Assembly: GCA_019638845.1 (NCBI GenBank)
Contig: JAHBSZ010000009.1
Coordinates: forward strand, 1-63,427
Source of the DNA: Salinibacterium sp.
Lineage (GTDB): Bacteria > Actinomycetota > Actinomycetes > Actinomycetales > Microbacteriaceae
Direction of reading: 5' to 3'
DNA: 63,427 nucleotides
The notes under the pieces: model-generated
What the model was told of the DNA's origin: nothing
What the model saw: only the letters and a program-made list of their open reading frames with translations
Database searches by the model: none
Translations under genes and position numbers: made by a program
Shown here: positions 43,912 to 52,516 of the stretch, one piece after another
Position numbering within the stretch: position 1 is the stretch's first letter
Layout of the letters: every line of letters starts with the position of its first letter

Positions 43912-45300
43912 ATGTCCATCGCGCACCTGGGCCTCGCTGGTGACCAGCGGCAGTCAGGCGAGGGCAGATCAGACTCGCGCGGGGATCGCGTTCCTCCGCA
44001 CGACCTCCTCGCCGAGCAGAGCGCCCTCGGCGGCATGCTCCTCAGCAAAGACGCGGTAGCCGACGTCATCGAGACCGTCCGCGGCATCGACTTCTACATC
44101 CCCAAGCACGAGACGATCTTCGATGCAGTTATGTCGCTGTACTCCCACGGCGAGCCAACTGACGTCATCGCGGTGACCGATGAGCTCACCAAGACCGGAG
44201 AGCTCACCCGTGCTGGTGGGGCCGAGTACCTCCACACGCTTACCGCACTGGTACCCACCGCGGCTAATGCCGGCTTCTACTCGACGATTGTCGCGGAGAA
44301 AGCGGTGCTCCGCCGTCTCGTCGAAGCGGGAACCCGCATCGTCCAGATGGGGTACGCGAGCGAAGGTGAGGTCGTCGACCTCGTTAACAACGCTCAGGCC
44401 GAGATCTATGCGGTGACGGGTGGGGTAGAGAGCGAAGATTACGTTCCTCTCACCGACGCGGTGACCACGGCCATTGATGAGATCGAAGCCGCACGCGGTC
44501 GAGACGGTCAGATGGTCGGGGTCCCCACCGGCTTCGCGGAGTTGGACGAACTCACCAACGGCTTGCACCCGGGGCAACTCATCATCATCGCGGCCCGTCC
44601 TGCCATCGGAAAGTCCACGCTCGGCCTTGACATCGCTCGTGCCGCGGCCATCAAACATGACCTTCCGACAATTGTGTTCTCGCTCGAAATGGGCCGCAGT
44701 GAGATCGCGATGCGTCTGCTGTCGGCCGAGTCATCCGTGCCCCTTCAGCACATGCGTAAGGGAACAGTTCATGCCAACGACTGGACGACCATCGCGCAGA
44801 CCCGCGGGCGCATCAACGACGCTCCGCTCTATATCGATGACAGTCCGAACATGACTCTGGTCGAGATCCGCGCAAAGTGCCGGCGGCTCAAGCAGAAGGT
44901 CGGCCTCAAGATGGTGATCATCGACTACTTGCAGCTCATGACGAGCGGCAAGAAAGTCGAATCGCGCCAGCAAGAAGTCAGCGAGTTCTCACGTGCACTC
45001 AAACTGCTCGCCAAAGAACTGGGTGTGCCGGTCATCGCGATCTCACAGCTGAACCGAGGGCCCGAACAGCGCGCGGACAAGAAGCCCGCCCTTTCCGACC
45101 TTCGTGAGTCAGGCTCGATCGAGCAAGACGCGGATATGGTGATCCTCCTCCACCGCGAAAGCGCCTATGAAGCCGACAACGCGCGTGCCGGCGAGGCAGA
45201 CCTCATCGTCGCCAAGCACCGCAACGGGCCGACGCGAACCGTCACGGTCGGGTTCCATGGTCACTTCTCCCGGTTCGTCGACCTGCCTCCCGGCTCGTAG
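43912..45300 (+). CDS. dnaB: Replicative DNA helicase DnaB
   Basis: A 462-aa RecA-type hexameric helicase. The N-terminal collar domain (PPHDLLAEQSALGGMLLS) is followed by the helicase core with Walker A ARPAIGKST (K234), Walker B VVIIDYLQLM-type segment and DADMVILLHR. No intein is present, although actinobacterial dnaB genes often carry one. It unwinds DNA at the fork. A well-spaced GGAGG Shine-Dalgarno precedes ATG. Confidence 0.97.
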   Translation: MSIAHLGLAGDQRQSGEGRSDSRGDRVPPHDLLAEQSALGGMLLSKDAVADVIETVRGIDFYIPKHETIFDAVMSLYSHGEPTDVIAVTDELTKTGELTRAGGAEYLHTLTALVPTAANAGFYSTIVAEKAVLRRLVEAGTRIVQMGYASEGEVVDLVNNAQAEIYAVTGGVESEDYVPLTDAVTTAIDEIEAARGRDGQMVGVPTGFAELDELTNGLHPGQLIIIAARPAIGKSTLGLDIARAAAIKHDLPTIVFSLEMGRSEIAMRLLSAESSVPLQHMRKGTVHANDWTTIAQTRGRINDAPLYIDDSPNMTLVEIRAKCRRLKQKVGLKMVIIDYLQLMTSGKKVESRQQEVSEFSRALKLLAKELGVPVIAISQLNRGPEQRADKKPALSDLRESGSIEQDADMVILLHRESAYEADNARAGEADLIVAKHRNGPTRTVTVGFHGHFSRFVDLPPGS

Positions 45301-45303
45301 ACT
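45298..45303 (+). promoter_or_regulatory. -10 element of leaderless promoter for the 45310 gene
   Basis: TAGACT overlaps the dnaB stop codon and ends 6 nt before the GTG start of the next gene; no Shine-Dalgarno is present. Confidence 0.4.
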
Positions 45304-45309
45304 GATCCG

Positions 45310-45915
45310 GTGGAAGCCGCAACGCCCTGGTATGTGCCCCTTGCGCGAGCGGTAGTCGCCCTCGCGCTCGCGGTAGTCATCACGTTCTCGGCCGACCATT
45401 CCGCCCCTCTCGGGCTGCTGACCTTTGGCTTGTACGGTGTGGCCGCAGGCGCTGTGCTGGCAGCATCCGCTTTGCGACTTGGTGCCACCGGCGTCGTTCG
45501 CACGGTGACATTTGCCCAGGGCATCCTCACGGTACTGGCGGGCATCGTTGCGCTAGCGCTTCCCGCAGCGGGTCTGCCGTTCTTCGTGTTTCTCGTCACC
45601 GCATTCGCCGCGATTACCGGATTTCTCGAGCTCTACTTGGGGCTCAGAAGCAGGGGTAAGAACGGCTCTTCGCGCGACTGGGTATTCGTCGGTGCGTTGA
45701 CAGCCCTTCTCGCCATCGCCGTCTTGCTCGTACCCCCGGGCTACGCGCAGGAGTTTTCCGGTCCGGACGGCGTGCAGAGGGTGCTCACCGCATCCGTCGT
45801 CGTTGTCGGTGCGCTCGGTGCGTACTGGGCAATCCTCGGTGTCTACCTCGTGATCGCGGGGCTGTCGCTACGCTGGGCCCCTCGGCCCGGCCCTGCCGTT
45901 GAAAGTGGTGAGTGA
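45310..45915 (+). CDS. Multi-pass membrane protein of unknown function
   Basis: A 201-aa protein with about six hydrophobic segments (for example GLLTFGLYGVAAGAVLAASAL and PFFVFLVTAFAAITGF) and an amphipathic C-terminus. HdeD/DUF308-like architecture is possible, but I do not recognise a family with confidence. It starts with GTG near a leaderless promoter and overlaps the following small membrane protein gene by 1 nt (TGATG), so they are probably one unit. Confidence 0.75.
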   Translation: MEAATPWYVPLARAVVALALAVVITFSADHSAPLGLLTFGLYGVAAGAVLAASALRLGATGVVRTVTFAQGILTVLAGIVALALPAAGLPFFVFLVTAFAAITGFLELYLGLRSRGKNGSSRDWVFVGALTALLAIAVLLVPPGYAQEFSGPDGVQRVLTASVVVVGALGAYWAILGVYLVIAGLSLRWAPRPGPAVESGE

Positions 45916-46160
45916 TGGCTGTACCTAGCCGCCGTGACCGTACCCGTCCCATCGAGCTGATCGGCCTGTCGGCGATCTTCGCAGTGTTTGTCGGGCTGGT
46001 CGTCCTGATGTCAACGCGCGAGGTTGTTCTCGCACTGATCTTCCTCGGGATTTCTTTTATCGTCTCCCTCGTGGTGCTTGCGATGCTGTCACTCGCGGTG
46101 CGCCCCACCGGCGACGAGAAGCTTGATCTGGATGAGCAGGATCGCGGCCAAGGTCACTGA
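45915..46160 (+). CDS. Small two-helix membrane protein
   Basis: An 81-aa protein with a basic N-terminus, two membrane helices (about 15-32 and 37-60) and a polar tail. The ATG at 45915 overlaps the stop of the preceding gene; an upstream GTG three bases earlier is less likely. Family unknown. It is convergent with purB. Confidence 0.75.
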   Translation: MAVPSRRDRTRPIELIGLSAIFAVFVGLVVLMSTREVVLALIFLGISFIVSLVVLAMLSLAVRPTGDEKLDLDEQDRGQGH

Positions 46161-46180
46161 CGTCTCGCGCCGAGTTTGAG

Positions 46181-47566
46181 CTAGCTATCGAGGTAGTCCA
46201 CCAGCGGTGAGGCGAGTCCGACGTACCCGGCGGGAGTCATCACGCGCAGACGATCCTTGGCCTCTTGGCCAATGTCGAGACCATCGATGAACTCCACGAG
46301 TTCGGCTCGTCCAATCCGCTTTCCCCGGGTGAGTTCCTTGAGTACGGCATATGGATCGGCAATCGAACTGCGGCCTGCGGTGACCTCGGCGCGGATCACC
46401 GTCTGGATGGCTTCGCCGAGCACCTCCCAGTTCGAGTCCAGGTCGGCGGCGAGTCGATTCACGTCGAGGTCCACCTCCGAGAGTCCGCGGACGATGTTGT
46501 CGAAGGCAAGCACGGAATGGCCGAAGGCGACGCCGATGTTTCGCTGGGTGGTCGAGTCGGTGAGGTCCCGTTGAAGACGCGATGTCACAAGGGTTTGAGC
46601 GAGAGCTTCCAGTAGAGCACTCGAGATCTCCAGGTTGGCCTCGGCGTTCTCGAAGCGGATCGGGTTGATCTTGTGCGGCATGGTCGACGAACCCGTGGCG
46701 CCCGCCTGAGGAATCTGTCGGAAGTACCCGGTCGAGATGTACGACCACATGTCAGTACACAGGTTGTGCAGGATGCGGCAGGCGTGGCTCATGGCCTGGT
46801 AAAGGTCGACTTGCCAGTCGTGCGACTCAATCTGGGTAGTGAGGGGGTTCCAGTCGAGGCCGAGGCTCGTCACGAACTCTCGGGAGATCGTGGGCCAGTC
46901 CTGGGTGGGGTCCGCGGCAAGATGGGCGGAGTAGGTACCCGTGGCACCGTTGAACTTGCCGAACACCTCGACGGCGTCGATCCGCGCTGCCATGCGTTCG
47001 AGCCGGTGTACGAAGACGGCGAACTCCTTACCCATTGTCGTGGGGGTCGCAGGCTGACCGTGCGTGTGCGCGAGCATCGCGGCATCCCGGTGCTCGAAGG
47101 CGAGTGATCGAAGAGCATCGATGACTGCGCGCAACTTCGGCTGCCAGACCTCGCGCACGGCGGCACTGATAGTGATGGCGTAGGAGAGGTTGTTGATGTC
47201 CTCGCTGGTCGCGGCGAAATGGGTGAGTTCGGCGACGCTCGTGAGACCGAGTTCAGCGAGTTTGGCGCGTACGAGATACTCGACCGCCTTGACGTCGTGG
47301 CGAGTCGTGGACTCGAGGCGCGCGAGTTCGTCGATCTCGGGCTGACCGAATTCGGCGGCGAATTCTCGGAGTTGGCGCATGTGCTCGGGATCGAGCCGGG
47401 TGGAACCGAAAAGCTCGTGATCGGTCAGATACAGCAACCATTCGACTTCGACTCGAACTCGCGCCCGGTTGAGGCCGGCCTCGGAGAGATGGTCTCCGAG
47501 CGCAGTGACGATCGGACGATACCGTCCATCGAGGGGGCTGAGTGGTTGTTCGGGCAGTGGGCTCAT
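46181..47566 (-). CDS. purB: Adenylosuccinate lyase
   Basis: A 461-aa fumarase-superfamily enzyme that acts twice in purine synthesis. The signature GSSTMPHKINP and the early HTHGQPATPTTMG are visible, with the starting segment LSPLDGRY. Length and sequence are like the E. coli PurB type rather than the shorter Gram-positive type. The start is ATG, coupled to the phosphatase gene by a 4-nt overlap; the longer upstream frame is out-of-frame phosphatase sequence. Confidence 0.95.
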   Translation of the reverse strand: MSPLPEQPLSPLDGRYRPIVTALGDHLSEAGLNRARVRVEVEWLLYLTDHELFGSTRLDPEHMRQLREFAAEFGQPEIDELARLESTTRHDVKAVEYLVRAKLAELGLTSVAELTHFAATSEDINNLSYAITISAAVREVWQPKLRAVIDALRSLAFEHRDAAMLAHTHGQPATPTTMGKEFAVFVHRLERMAARIDAVEVFGKFNGATGTYSAHLAADPTQDWPTISREFVTSLGLDWNPLTTQIESHDWQVDLYQAMSHACRILHNLCTDMWSYISTGYFRQIPQAGATGSSTMPHKINPIRFENAEANLEISSALLEALAQTLVTSRLQRDLTDSTTQRNIGVAFGHSVLAFDNIVRGLSEVDLDVNRLAADLDSNWEVLGEAIQTVIRAEVTAGRSSIADPYAVLKELTRGKRIGRAELVEFIDGLDIGQEAKDRLRVMTPAGYVGLASPLVDYLDS

Positions 47567-48087
47567 GAAACTCCCTGTCGGATTCCCGGCGTGATCTGCC
47601 GGAAGAGTGCTGCACACGCACGTTCGATCATGGTGAGTACCTGATCGAAGAGCGCGGCATCGGAATAGTAGGGGTCGGGCACGTCGGTCAGGGGAGCCTG
47701 CTCGCTGTCGAATGACAGCAGAAGCTGCACCTTCGATCGGTCTTGCTCGGTCGTGGCCCAAGTGCTGAGGATTCGCTCTTGGCTTCGGTCGAACACGACG
47801 ACCAGATCGAGTTTGTCGAACCATTCGGGGTCGAACTGGCGACCGCGGTGGCCAGAGCCGTTGTATCCGCGGGCACTCAGTGCTGCAAGGGTTCGATCGT
47901 CGGACGGCTCACCCACGTGCCAGTCACCGGTCCCTGCCGACAGCACCGCGAGAGCACCTTCGAGGCCCGCGCGCTTGATCAGAGTATTGAAGACGGTCTC
48001 GGCCATCGGGGAACGGCAGATGTTGCCGGTGCAGACGAAACAGATTCGGAAGAGCGCAGACTCGTCAAACGTGCGCTCGAAGCTCAT
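47563..48087 (-). CDS. Low-molecular-weight protein-tyrosine phosphatase
   Basis: A 174-aa phosphatase with the active-site CX5R loop (C19 to R25, CTGNICR) and the general-acid region DPYY near residue 140. LMW-PTPs dephosphorylate tyrosine on proteins or free small molecules; in actinobacteria some are secreted (PtpA), but no signal is seen. I start at MSFERTFDES because the upstream frame is basic low-complexity sequence. It precedes purB in a leftward operon, and the link between the two functions is unknown. Confidence 0.9.
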   Translation of the reverse strand: MSFERTFDESALFRICFVCTGNICRSPMAETVFNTLIKRAGLEGALAVLSAGTGDWHVGEPSDDRTLAALSARGYNGSGHRGRQFDPEWFDKLDLVVVFDRSQERILSTWATTEQDRSKVQLLLSFDSEQAPLTDVPDPYYSDAALFDQVLTMIERACAALFRQITPGIRQGVS

Positions 48088-48200
48088 GCGTTCATTGTCC
48101 CGCAGAATCCACTCCTCCTCACGCCGAGTTTGGCGCGGTCGCTCCCGGATTCCATGGGCGTCCCACGAGGAAGAGGCGAATCGCCCGCACGATCGTCGGT

Positions 48201-48449
48201 ATGGACTATCCACCCCTCGCCGTCCTGCAAGCTCAGCAACGTCAACTCGCCGCTGTGATCGAGCGGCTCTCGCGGGCGCGAACTGATCACCTGCCCGCGA
48301 AGGCGACATTTTGGCGGGGAGCTGCCCGAACCGCCTACGACAGAGCTCTCGACGAATTGAGGGCGGAGTTCGATGAAGCGCTCGAGATCGTGCGGCTCGC
48401 CTGGCAGAGCACCACCCTCGCAATCGCTGAGGAACGTGAGGGTGCCTGA
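48201..48449 (+). CDS. Small WXG100-like helical protein
   Basis: An 82-aa acidic, helix-rich protein with no hydrophobic segment. A WRG tripeptide (38-40) sits between two predicted helices, as in WXG100/ESAT-6-like proteins, where the W-x-G turn joins the hairpin. Its end overlaps the start of the following large gene, indicating a two-gene unit. I cannot confirm secretion or family from sequence alone. Start is ATG without a clear Shine-Dalgarno. Confidence 0.6.
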   Translation: MDYPPLAVLQAQQRQLAAVIERLSRARTDHLPAKATFWRGAARTAYDRALDELRAEFDEALEIVRLAWQSTTLAIAEEREGA

Positions 48450-49827
48450 CGAACTCGATGTCTCGGGAGGCGGAACCGCAGTCACGACGGAAGACCTTGA
48501 GTCATCGGCGACGCAGCTTGAGCGACTCACCGCCGAGTCAGCCGAGTGCGCTGCGGTACTGCGTCGGCTTGAGGTCCCCACTGCTGCCGGGTTCAACGCG
48601 CGCCAAGCCGCCGTGGACATCGAGGTCGCCGCCGCGAACCTCGAACAGCTCGCGAGCAGGTCCCAACAGCTCGTGAACTTGCTGGTGACGGCAGCGCGTA
48701 GCTACGTCGTGACGGAACGCGTCGTGTCCGCGGGGGTGCGATCCCTCGAGAGCCAGTTGGCTGGCTGGCTCGGGTCCTTTGTGCCGGGCCTCGTCATCTC
48801 GTCGAGTCTGCTCACCAGCGTGGCCGGAGGAGTGTGGGCTGGTATCGCAGCAGGCGGAGGGCTCGGTGGCGTCTTTGGGACGGTTTTCAAGGATGGCGGC
48901 ATCCCGAAGGCGAGCCCGACCACCACGGAGTACAACCGGCTCATCACGAACTCGACCACCGTTTCGGCTGTTCGAGCCCTCGTGCAGGCAAGTGGACCCT
49001 TTGTCGCCGGGGCAACGGGCGCTCCGACTGGAGGGCTCGACGGCACGGCCAAGGGCATCGTCCTCCCGGCCCGCTCCCTCGGACTGTTCGACGAGACTCC
49101 GGTGAAACTGGTCGAGTCCCGTCCGCTCCCCACTACTCGCCCTCCCGCCGACTATGTTGACCGGTTGGCACGCGTTCCTTACGGCGACGACGAACCGGGT
49201 CCTCAGGTGGTCATCGAGAAGTACGCGGTCCCGGGAGAGAGTCCACGGTTCGAGGTCTACGTCGGCGGTACTGTGACCTTCTCCCCGGTGGCGACAACGG
49301 AGCCATGGGACATGACGAGCAACATGATGAATGCAGCGGGTGACCAGAGCGGTTCCGTCGCTTCGGTTCGAGCGGCCATGGCAGCGGCGGGAATCGACGA
49401 GGGCAGCCCGGTGCAATTCACCGGCTACTCACAGGGCGGTGGTACCGCGGCCAGGCTCGCGGCATCCGGCCTCTACAACACTCAGGGCCTCGTGACTTTC
49501 GGCGGACCGACCGGTCAGGTGCCCCTACCAGACACGTTCCCAGCCGTGCTGGTCGAGCATTCGGACGATCTCGTACCAGCACTGGGGGGCGAGCAAGACA
49601 ACCGCGCTGCAGTCTTGGTGCGACGCGACGTGTTCGGTGGCGAGAACCTGCCGCAGCAGGCGGTGCCGGCGCACCATATCGAGTACTACCTGCAGACGGC
49701 GAGGCTCATGGATGCGTCCGGGTCAGCTCAACTTGACGCGACCATCGCCCGCCTCGATTCCTTCACCGAAGGAGCGACGCTCGAGTCGAGTACTGCCTAT
49801 CGGTTCGAGCGGGTTGGTGGTGGGTGA
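48442..49827 (+). CDS. Alpha/beta-hydrolase domain protein paired with WXG-like protein
   Basis: A 461-aa protein. The N-terminus (about 1-95) is helical and WXG/PPE-like, a Gly/Ala-rich segment with hydrophobic stretches follows (about 105-150), and the C-terminal part has a lipase-type nucleophile elbow GYSQGG (S330). Asp 375/376 (HSDD) and His 411/412 (AHH) are good triad partners. I start at GTG 48442, which overlaps the preceding gene and has GAGGA about 8 nt upstream; ATG 48373 is less likely. Function is unknown; a secreted or surface esterase is possible. Confidence 0.7.
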   Translation: MPDELDVSGGGTAVTTEDLESSATQLERLTAESAECAAVLRRLEVPTAAGFNARQAAVDIEVAAANLEQLASRSQQLVNLLVTAARSYVVTERVVSAGVRSLESQLAGWLGSFVPGLVISSSLLTSVAGGVWAGIAAGGGLGGVFGTVFKDGGIPKASPTTTEYNRLITNSTTVSAVRALVQASGPFVAGATGAPTGGLDGTAKGIVLPARSLGLFDETPVKLVESRPLPTTRPPADYVDRLARVPYGDDEPGPQVVIEKYAVPGESPRFEVYVGGTVTFSPVATTEPWDMTSNMMNAAGDQSGSVASVRAAMAAAGIDEGSPVQFTGYSQGGGTAARLAASGLYNTQGLVTFGGPTGQVPLPDTFPAVLVEHSDDLVPALGGEQDNRAAVLVRRDVFGGENLPQQAVPAHHIEYYLQTARLMDASGSAQLDATIARLDSFTEGATLESSTAYRFERVGGG

Positions 49828-49828
49828 C

Positions 49829-50230
49829 CTAGCGCGAGCGCGGCTTACCGATGACCGGTCGAAGCAGAATGCCGATCAGCCAGCTAATGAGCGCAAGCAC
49901 GAGAGCGCCGAGAATACCCCAGCCGAAGGTGTCGATGGTGAGGCCGAACCCGAGCAAACCGGAGATCCAACTCACGATAAGCAGGAGCAGTCCGTTGACG
50001 ACGAGCGCGATAAGACCGAGCGTCAAGATGTAGAGCGGGAACGCCACGATCCGGATGAGATTGCCGATGATGCCGTTGACGATGCCGAAAATAATCGCGA
50101 GGAGCAGATAGGTGAGCACGATCTCGAGCGTTCCGCCGGGGCCGAAGGGCGTTACGTGCATTCCTTCGATAAGGAGGTCCGTAAGCCAGAGGGCTACTGC
50201 GTTGATAAGAAGGCGCACAACAAGTCTCAT
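49829..50230 (-). CDS. Phage holin family IV-like membrane protein (PF04020 type)
   Basis: A 133-aa protein with four membrane segments and family motif NGIIGNLIRI and TLGLIALVVNGLLL. PF04020 proteins are called holin superfamily IV but are widespread, non-phage membrane proteins of unknown role. I start at MRLVVRLL; a longer in-frame ATG upstream adds a charged stretch. It is convergent with the hydrolase gene, 1 nt apart, and divergent from hisC. Confidence 0.85.
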   Translation of the reverse strand: MRLVVRLLINAVALWLTDLLIEGMHVTPFGPGGTLEIVLTYLLLAIIFGIVNGIIGNLIRIVAFPLYILTLGLIALVVNGLLLLIVSWISGLLGFGLTIDTFGWGILGALVLALISWLIGILLRPVIGKPRSR

Positions 50231-50288
50231 GGCCCCCACTATGCCGTGCCGAGCCAGAATCTCGCAACGGATGCTCGGCACCCGGTCT

Positions 50289-50294
50289 TAGGCT
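50289..50294 (+). promoter_or_regulatory. -10 element of leaderless promoter for the HisC-like gene
   Basis: TAGGCT ends 7 nt before the GTG start codon and no Shine-Dalgarno is seen between them. Confidence 0.45.
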
Positions 50295-50301
50295 TGACCC
50301 C

Positions 50302-51393
50302 GTGACCGACCCGATAGTACGACTGCGCCCAGAGATTGCGTCGATAGTGCCGTACCGCCAAGGGCGCACCGCGGCCGAGGACGCATTCAAGCTGTCGTCG
50401 AACGAGAATCCATATCCGCCGCTCCCTTCGGTGCTCACGGCAATGGCCGAGGGTGAGATCAACCGGTACCCGGAGGGTTCCGCAGTCCGTCTCCGCGAGC
50501 TTCTCGGCAAGCGCTACGGAGTTTCGCCCGAGCAGGTGCAGATCGGCGCGGGATCGGTGTCACTGCTTTCGCAGTTCATTACGGCTGCCGCGGCATCCGG
50601 CGATGAAGTCGTCTTTTCGTGGCGGAGCTTTGAGGCCTACCCCCTGCTGGTCGGCACCGCGGGTGCGACGGCCGTCATGGTCCCCAATACCGCGGACCAT
50701 CGGCATGACCTACCGGCGATGATCGCGGCCATCACCGACCGCACTCGAGTTGTTATCGTGTGCAGCCCCAACAACCCGACGAGCACGATTGTCACGCGCA
50801 CGGAATTTGTCGCGTTCATGGCAGAGGTGCCGCCGACAGTGCTGGTGATTCTCGATGAGGCGTATGTCGAGTTCGTCACCGATCCAGACGCGGTGCGGGG
50901 CGCTCCTCTCCTCAGGGACTACCCGAATCTGGTTCTGCTTCGCACTTTCTCCAAGGCCTACGGGCTAGCGGGTCTTCGGGTCGGCTATGCCGTGGGGGCC
51001 GAATATCTTATGGACGCGGCTCGTGCCGTAGCCATTCCGCTCTCCGTCACCGATCTGGCGCAGCGGGCAGCGATCGCCTCTCTCGAACATGAGGCCGAGC
51101 TGCTCGAACGGGTCGCGGCCCTGAATTCCGTGCGGGAGCAAATCCGAGCCGGGATCGTTGCTCAAGGCTGGAACGTCCCTGAGCCGCAGGGGAACTTCAT
51201 CTGGTTGCCCACCGGAGACCTGACACCGGTCGCAGAGGAGATTTTCGCGAGGCATGGGATCGTCGCGCGGGCCCTCGTCGACGGACTTCGGGTGAGCGTG
51301 GGGGAGACCGAGTCTGTGGAAAAACTCCTAAGCGCTTCGGCGGAGGTTGTGCAGATGCGACGAACAGCTGCCCCAACGGCCACGTTAGATTAG
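50302..51393 (+). CDS. Histidinol-phosphate/aromatic aminotransferase
   Basis: A 363-aa fold-type I aminotransferase. The PLP lysine is K218 in TFSKAYGLAGLRVGY; the N-terminal SSNENPYPP and SPNNPTST segments match the HisC/Pat family. In actinobacteria a second HisC-like gene away from the his operon often serves as phenylalanine aminotransferase (Pat). No other his gene is nearby, so I leave the gene symbol empty. It starts with GTG next to a leaderless promoter and lies 5 nt before the 2-oxoacid dehydrogenase genes' promoter. Confidence 0.85.
   Translation: MTDPIVRLRPEIASIVPYRQGRTAAEDAFKLSSNENPYPPLPSVLTAMAEGEINRYPEGSAVRLRELLGKRYGVSPEQVQIGAGSVSLLSQFITAAAASGDEVVFSWRSFEAYPLLVGTAGATAVMVPNTADHRHDLPAMIAAITDRTRVVIVCSPNNPTSTIVTRTEFVAFMAEVPPTVLVILDEAYVEFVTDPDAVRGAPLLRDYPNLVLLRTFSKAYGLAGLRVGYAVGAEYLMDAARAVAIPLSVTDLAQRAAIASLEHEAELLERVAALNSVREQIRAGIVAQGWNVPEPQGNFIWLPTGDLTPVAEEIFARHGIVARALVDGLRVSVGETESVEKLLSASAEVVQMRRTAAPTATLD
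51386..51391 (+). promoter_or_regulatory. -10 element of leaderless promoter for the 2-oxoacid dehydrogenase operon
   Basis: TAGATT overlaps the end of the aminotransferase gene and ends 6 nt before the ATG of the E1 alpha gene. Confidence 0.45.
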
Positions 51394-51397
51394 ACCA

Positions 51398-52516
51398 ATG
51401 TCTTACACCGCCGCGACGGTCCAACTCCTCACCACGGAGGGCACCCTCGTCACCAGCGATGCAACTGCCGAGTACCTTCCCTACATCGAGAAGCTCAGCG
51501 ATGATCAATTGCGCGACTTCCACCGCCAGATGGTCGTCATCCGGAGGTTCGACCTCGACGCCGCGAACCTGCAGCGCCAAGGCCAGCTCGCCATGTGGAT
51601 TCCCAGTCTTGGGCAGGAAGCAGCCCAGGTAGGGTCCGGGTTTGCCGCGAAGCCGCAGGACCACATATTCCCGTCCTATCGCGAACACGTCATCGCCCGG
51701 ATTCGCGGAGTTGACTTGATGCGGATCATCGAGATGCTCCGCGGCCTCAGCCACGGTGGTTGGGATCCGAAGGAGCACAACAACTTTCACCTCTACACGC
51801 TCGTGCTCGGTTCTCAGACCCTGCATGCAACGGGCTACGCGATGGGGGTTCAGTTGGACGGCGCGACAGCAACCGGCAACCCGGACACGGATGAGGCTGT
51901 CATCGTTTACTTCGGCGATGGGTCGACGAGCCAGGGCGACGTGAGCGAGTCCCTCGTTTTCGCAGCGAGCTATCAGACCCCTCAGGTTTTCTTCCTCCAG
52001 AACAACCAGTGGGCGATTTCGGTCCCTGTCGCGCGCCAGTCCCGCACTCCGCTATACCTGCGACCAGGCGGTTTCGGAATTCCCGGTGTACAGATCGACG
52101 GCAATGACGTACTCGCCAGCTACGCGGTGACGACCGCCAACCTCGACACCGCCCGCAGCGGCGGGGGCCCCGGCTTTATTGAGGCGCTCACCTATCGCAT
52201 GGGCGCGCACACCACGAGCGACGACCCCACGAAGTATCGTGATGCCGTCGAGCTTGAGTTCTGGACGAAGGCCGACCCGATCACGCGCTACGAGAAGTTC
52301 CTGCGTTCACGCGGTGAGGGAGACGCATTCTTTGCCGATGTCGAGGCCGAGGCAAGCGACCTGACTGCCGACATTCGGCGCCGGACACTGGCGCTCGGCG
52401 GGGTGCCCGTCTCGGACATGTTCGACAACGTGTACAGCGAACCGCATCCCCTGATGGACGCAGAGCGCACCTGGCTCGAGAACTATGAGGCGTCGTTCGA
52501 GGGGGGTCCCGCGTGA
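51398..52516 (+). CDS. 2-oxoacid dehydrogenase E1 component, alpha subunit
   Basis: A 372-aa thiamine diphosphate-dependent subunit. The TPP motif begins at GDGST (173-177) and ends with NNQWAIS about 26 residues on. With the beta subunit it decarboxylates a 2-oxoacid. Actinobacteria usually have a homodimeric AceE for pyruvate, so this operon may act on branched-chain 2-oxoacids, as in bkdABC; the sequence alone does not decide. It overlaps the beta gene by 4 nt. Confidence 0.92.
   Translation: MSYTAATVQLLTTEGTLVTSDATAEYLPYIEKLSDDQLRDFHRQMVVIRRFDLDAANLQRQGQLAMWIPSLGQEAAQVGSGFAAKPQDHIFPSYREHVIARIRGVDLMRIIEMLRGLSHGGWDPKEHNNFHLYTLVLGSQTLHATGYAMGVQLDGATATGNPDTDEAVIVYFGDGSTSQGDVSESLVFAASYQTPQVFFLQNNQWAISVPVARQSRTPLYLRPGGFGIPGVQIDGNDVLASYAVTTANLDTARSGGGPGFIEALTYRMGAHTTSDDPTKYRDAVELEFWTKADPITRYEKFLRSRGEGDAFFADVEAEASDLTADIRRRTLALGGVPVSDMFDNVYSEPHPLMDAERTWLENYEASFEGGPA

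Noticed and set aside
43468-43926. 152-aa minus-strand frame in the rplI-dnaB gap
   Set aside because: No Shine-Dalgarno, no recognisable motif, overlaps the rplI terminator and the dnaB promoter; better explained as regulatory DNA.
48088-48423. N-terminal extension of the phosphatase
   Set aside because: Arg/Ser-rich, antisense to the WXG-like gene; the canonical LMW-PTP start is the ATG at 48087.
49829-50230. Prophage lysis module
   Set aside because: The holin-family protein stands alone; PF04020 proteins are chromosomal and no endolysin or phage gene is near.
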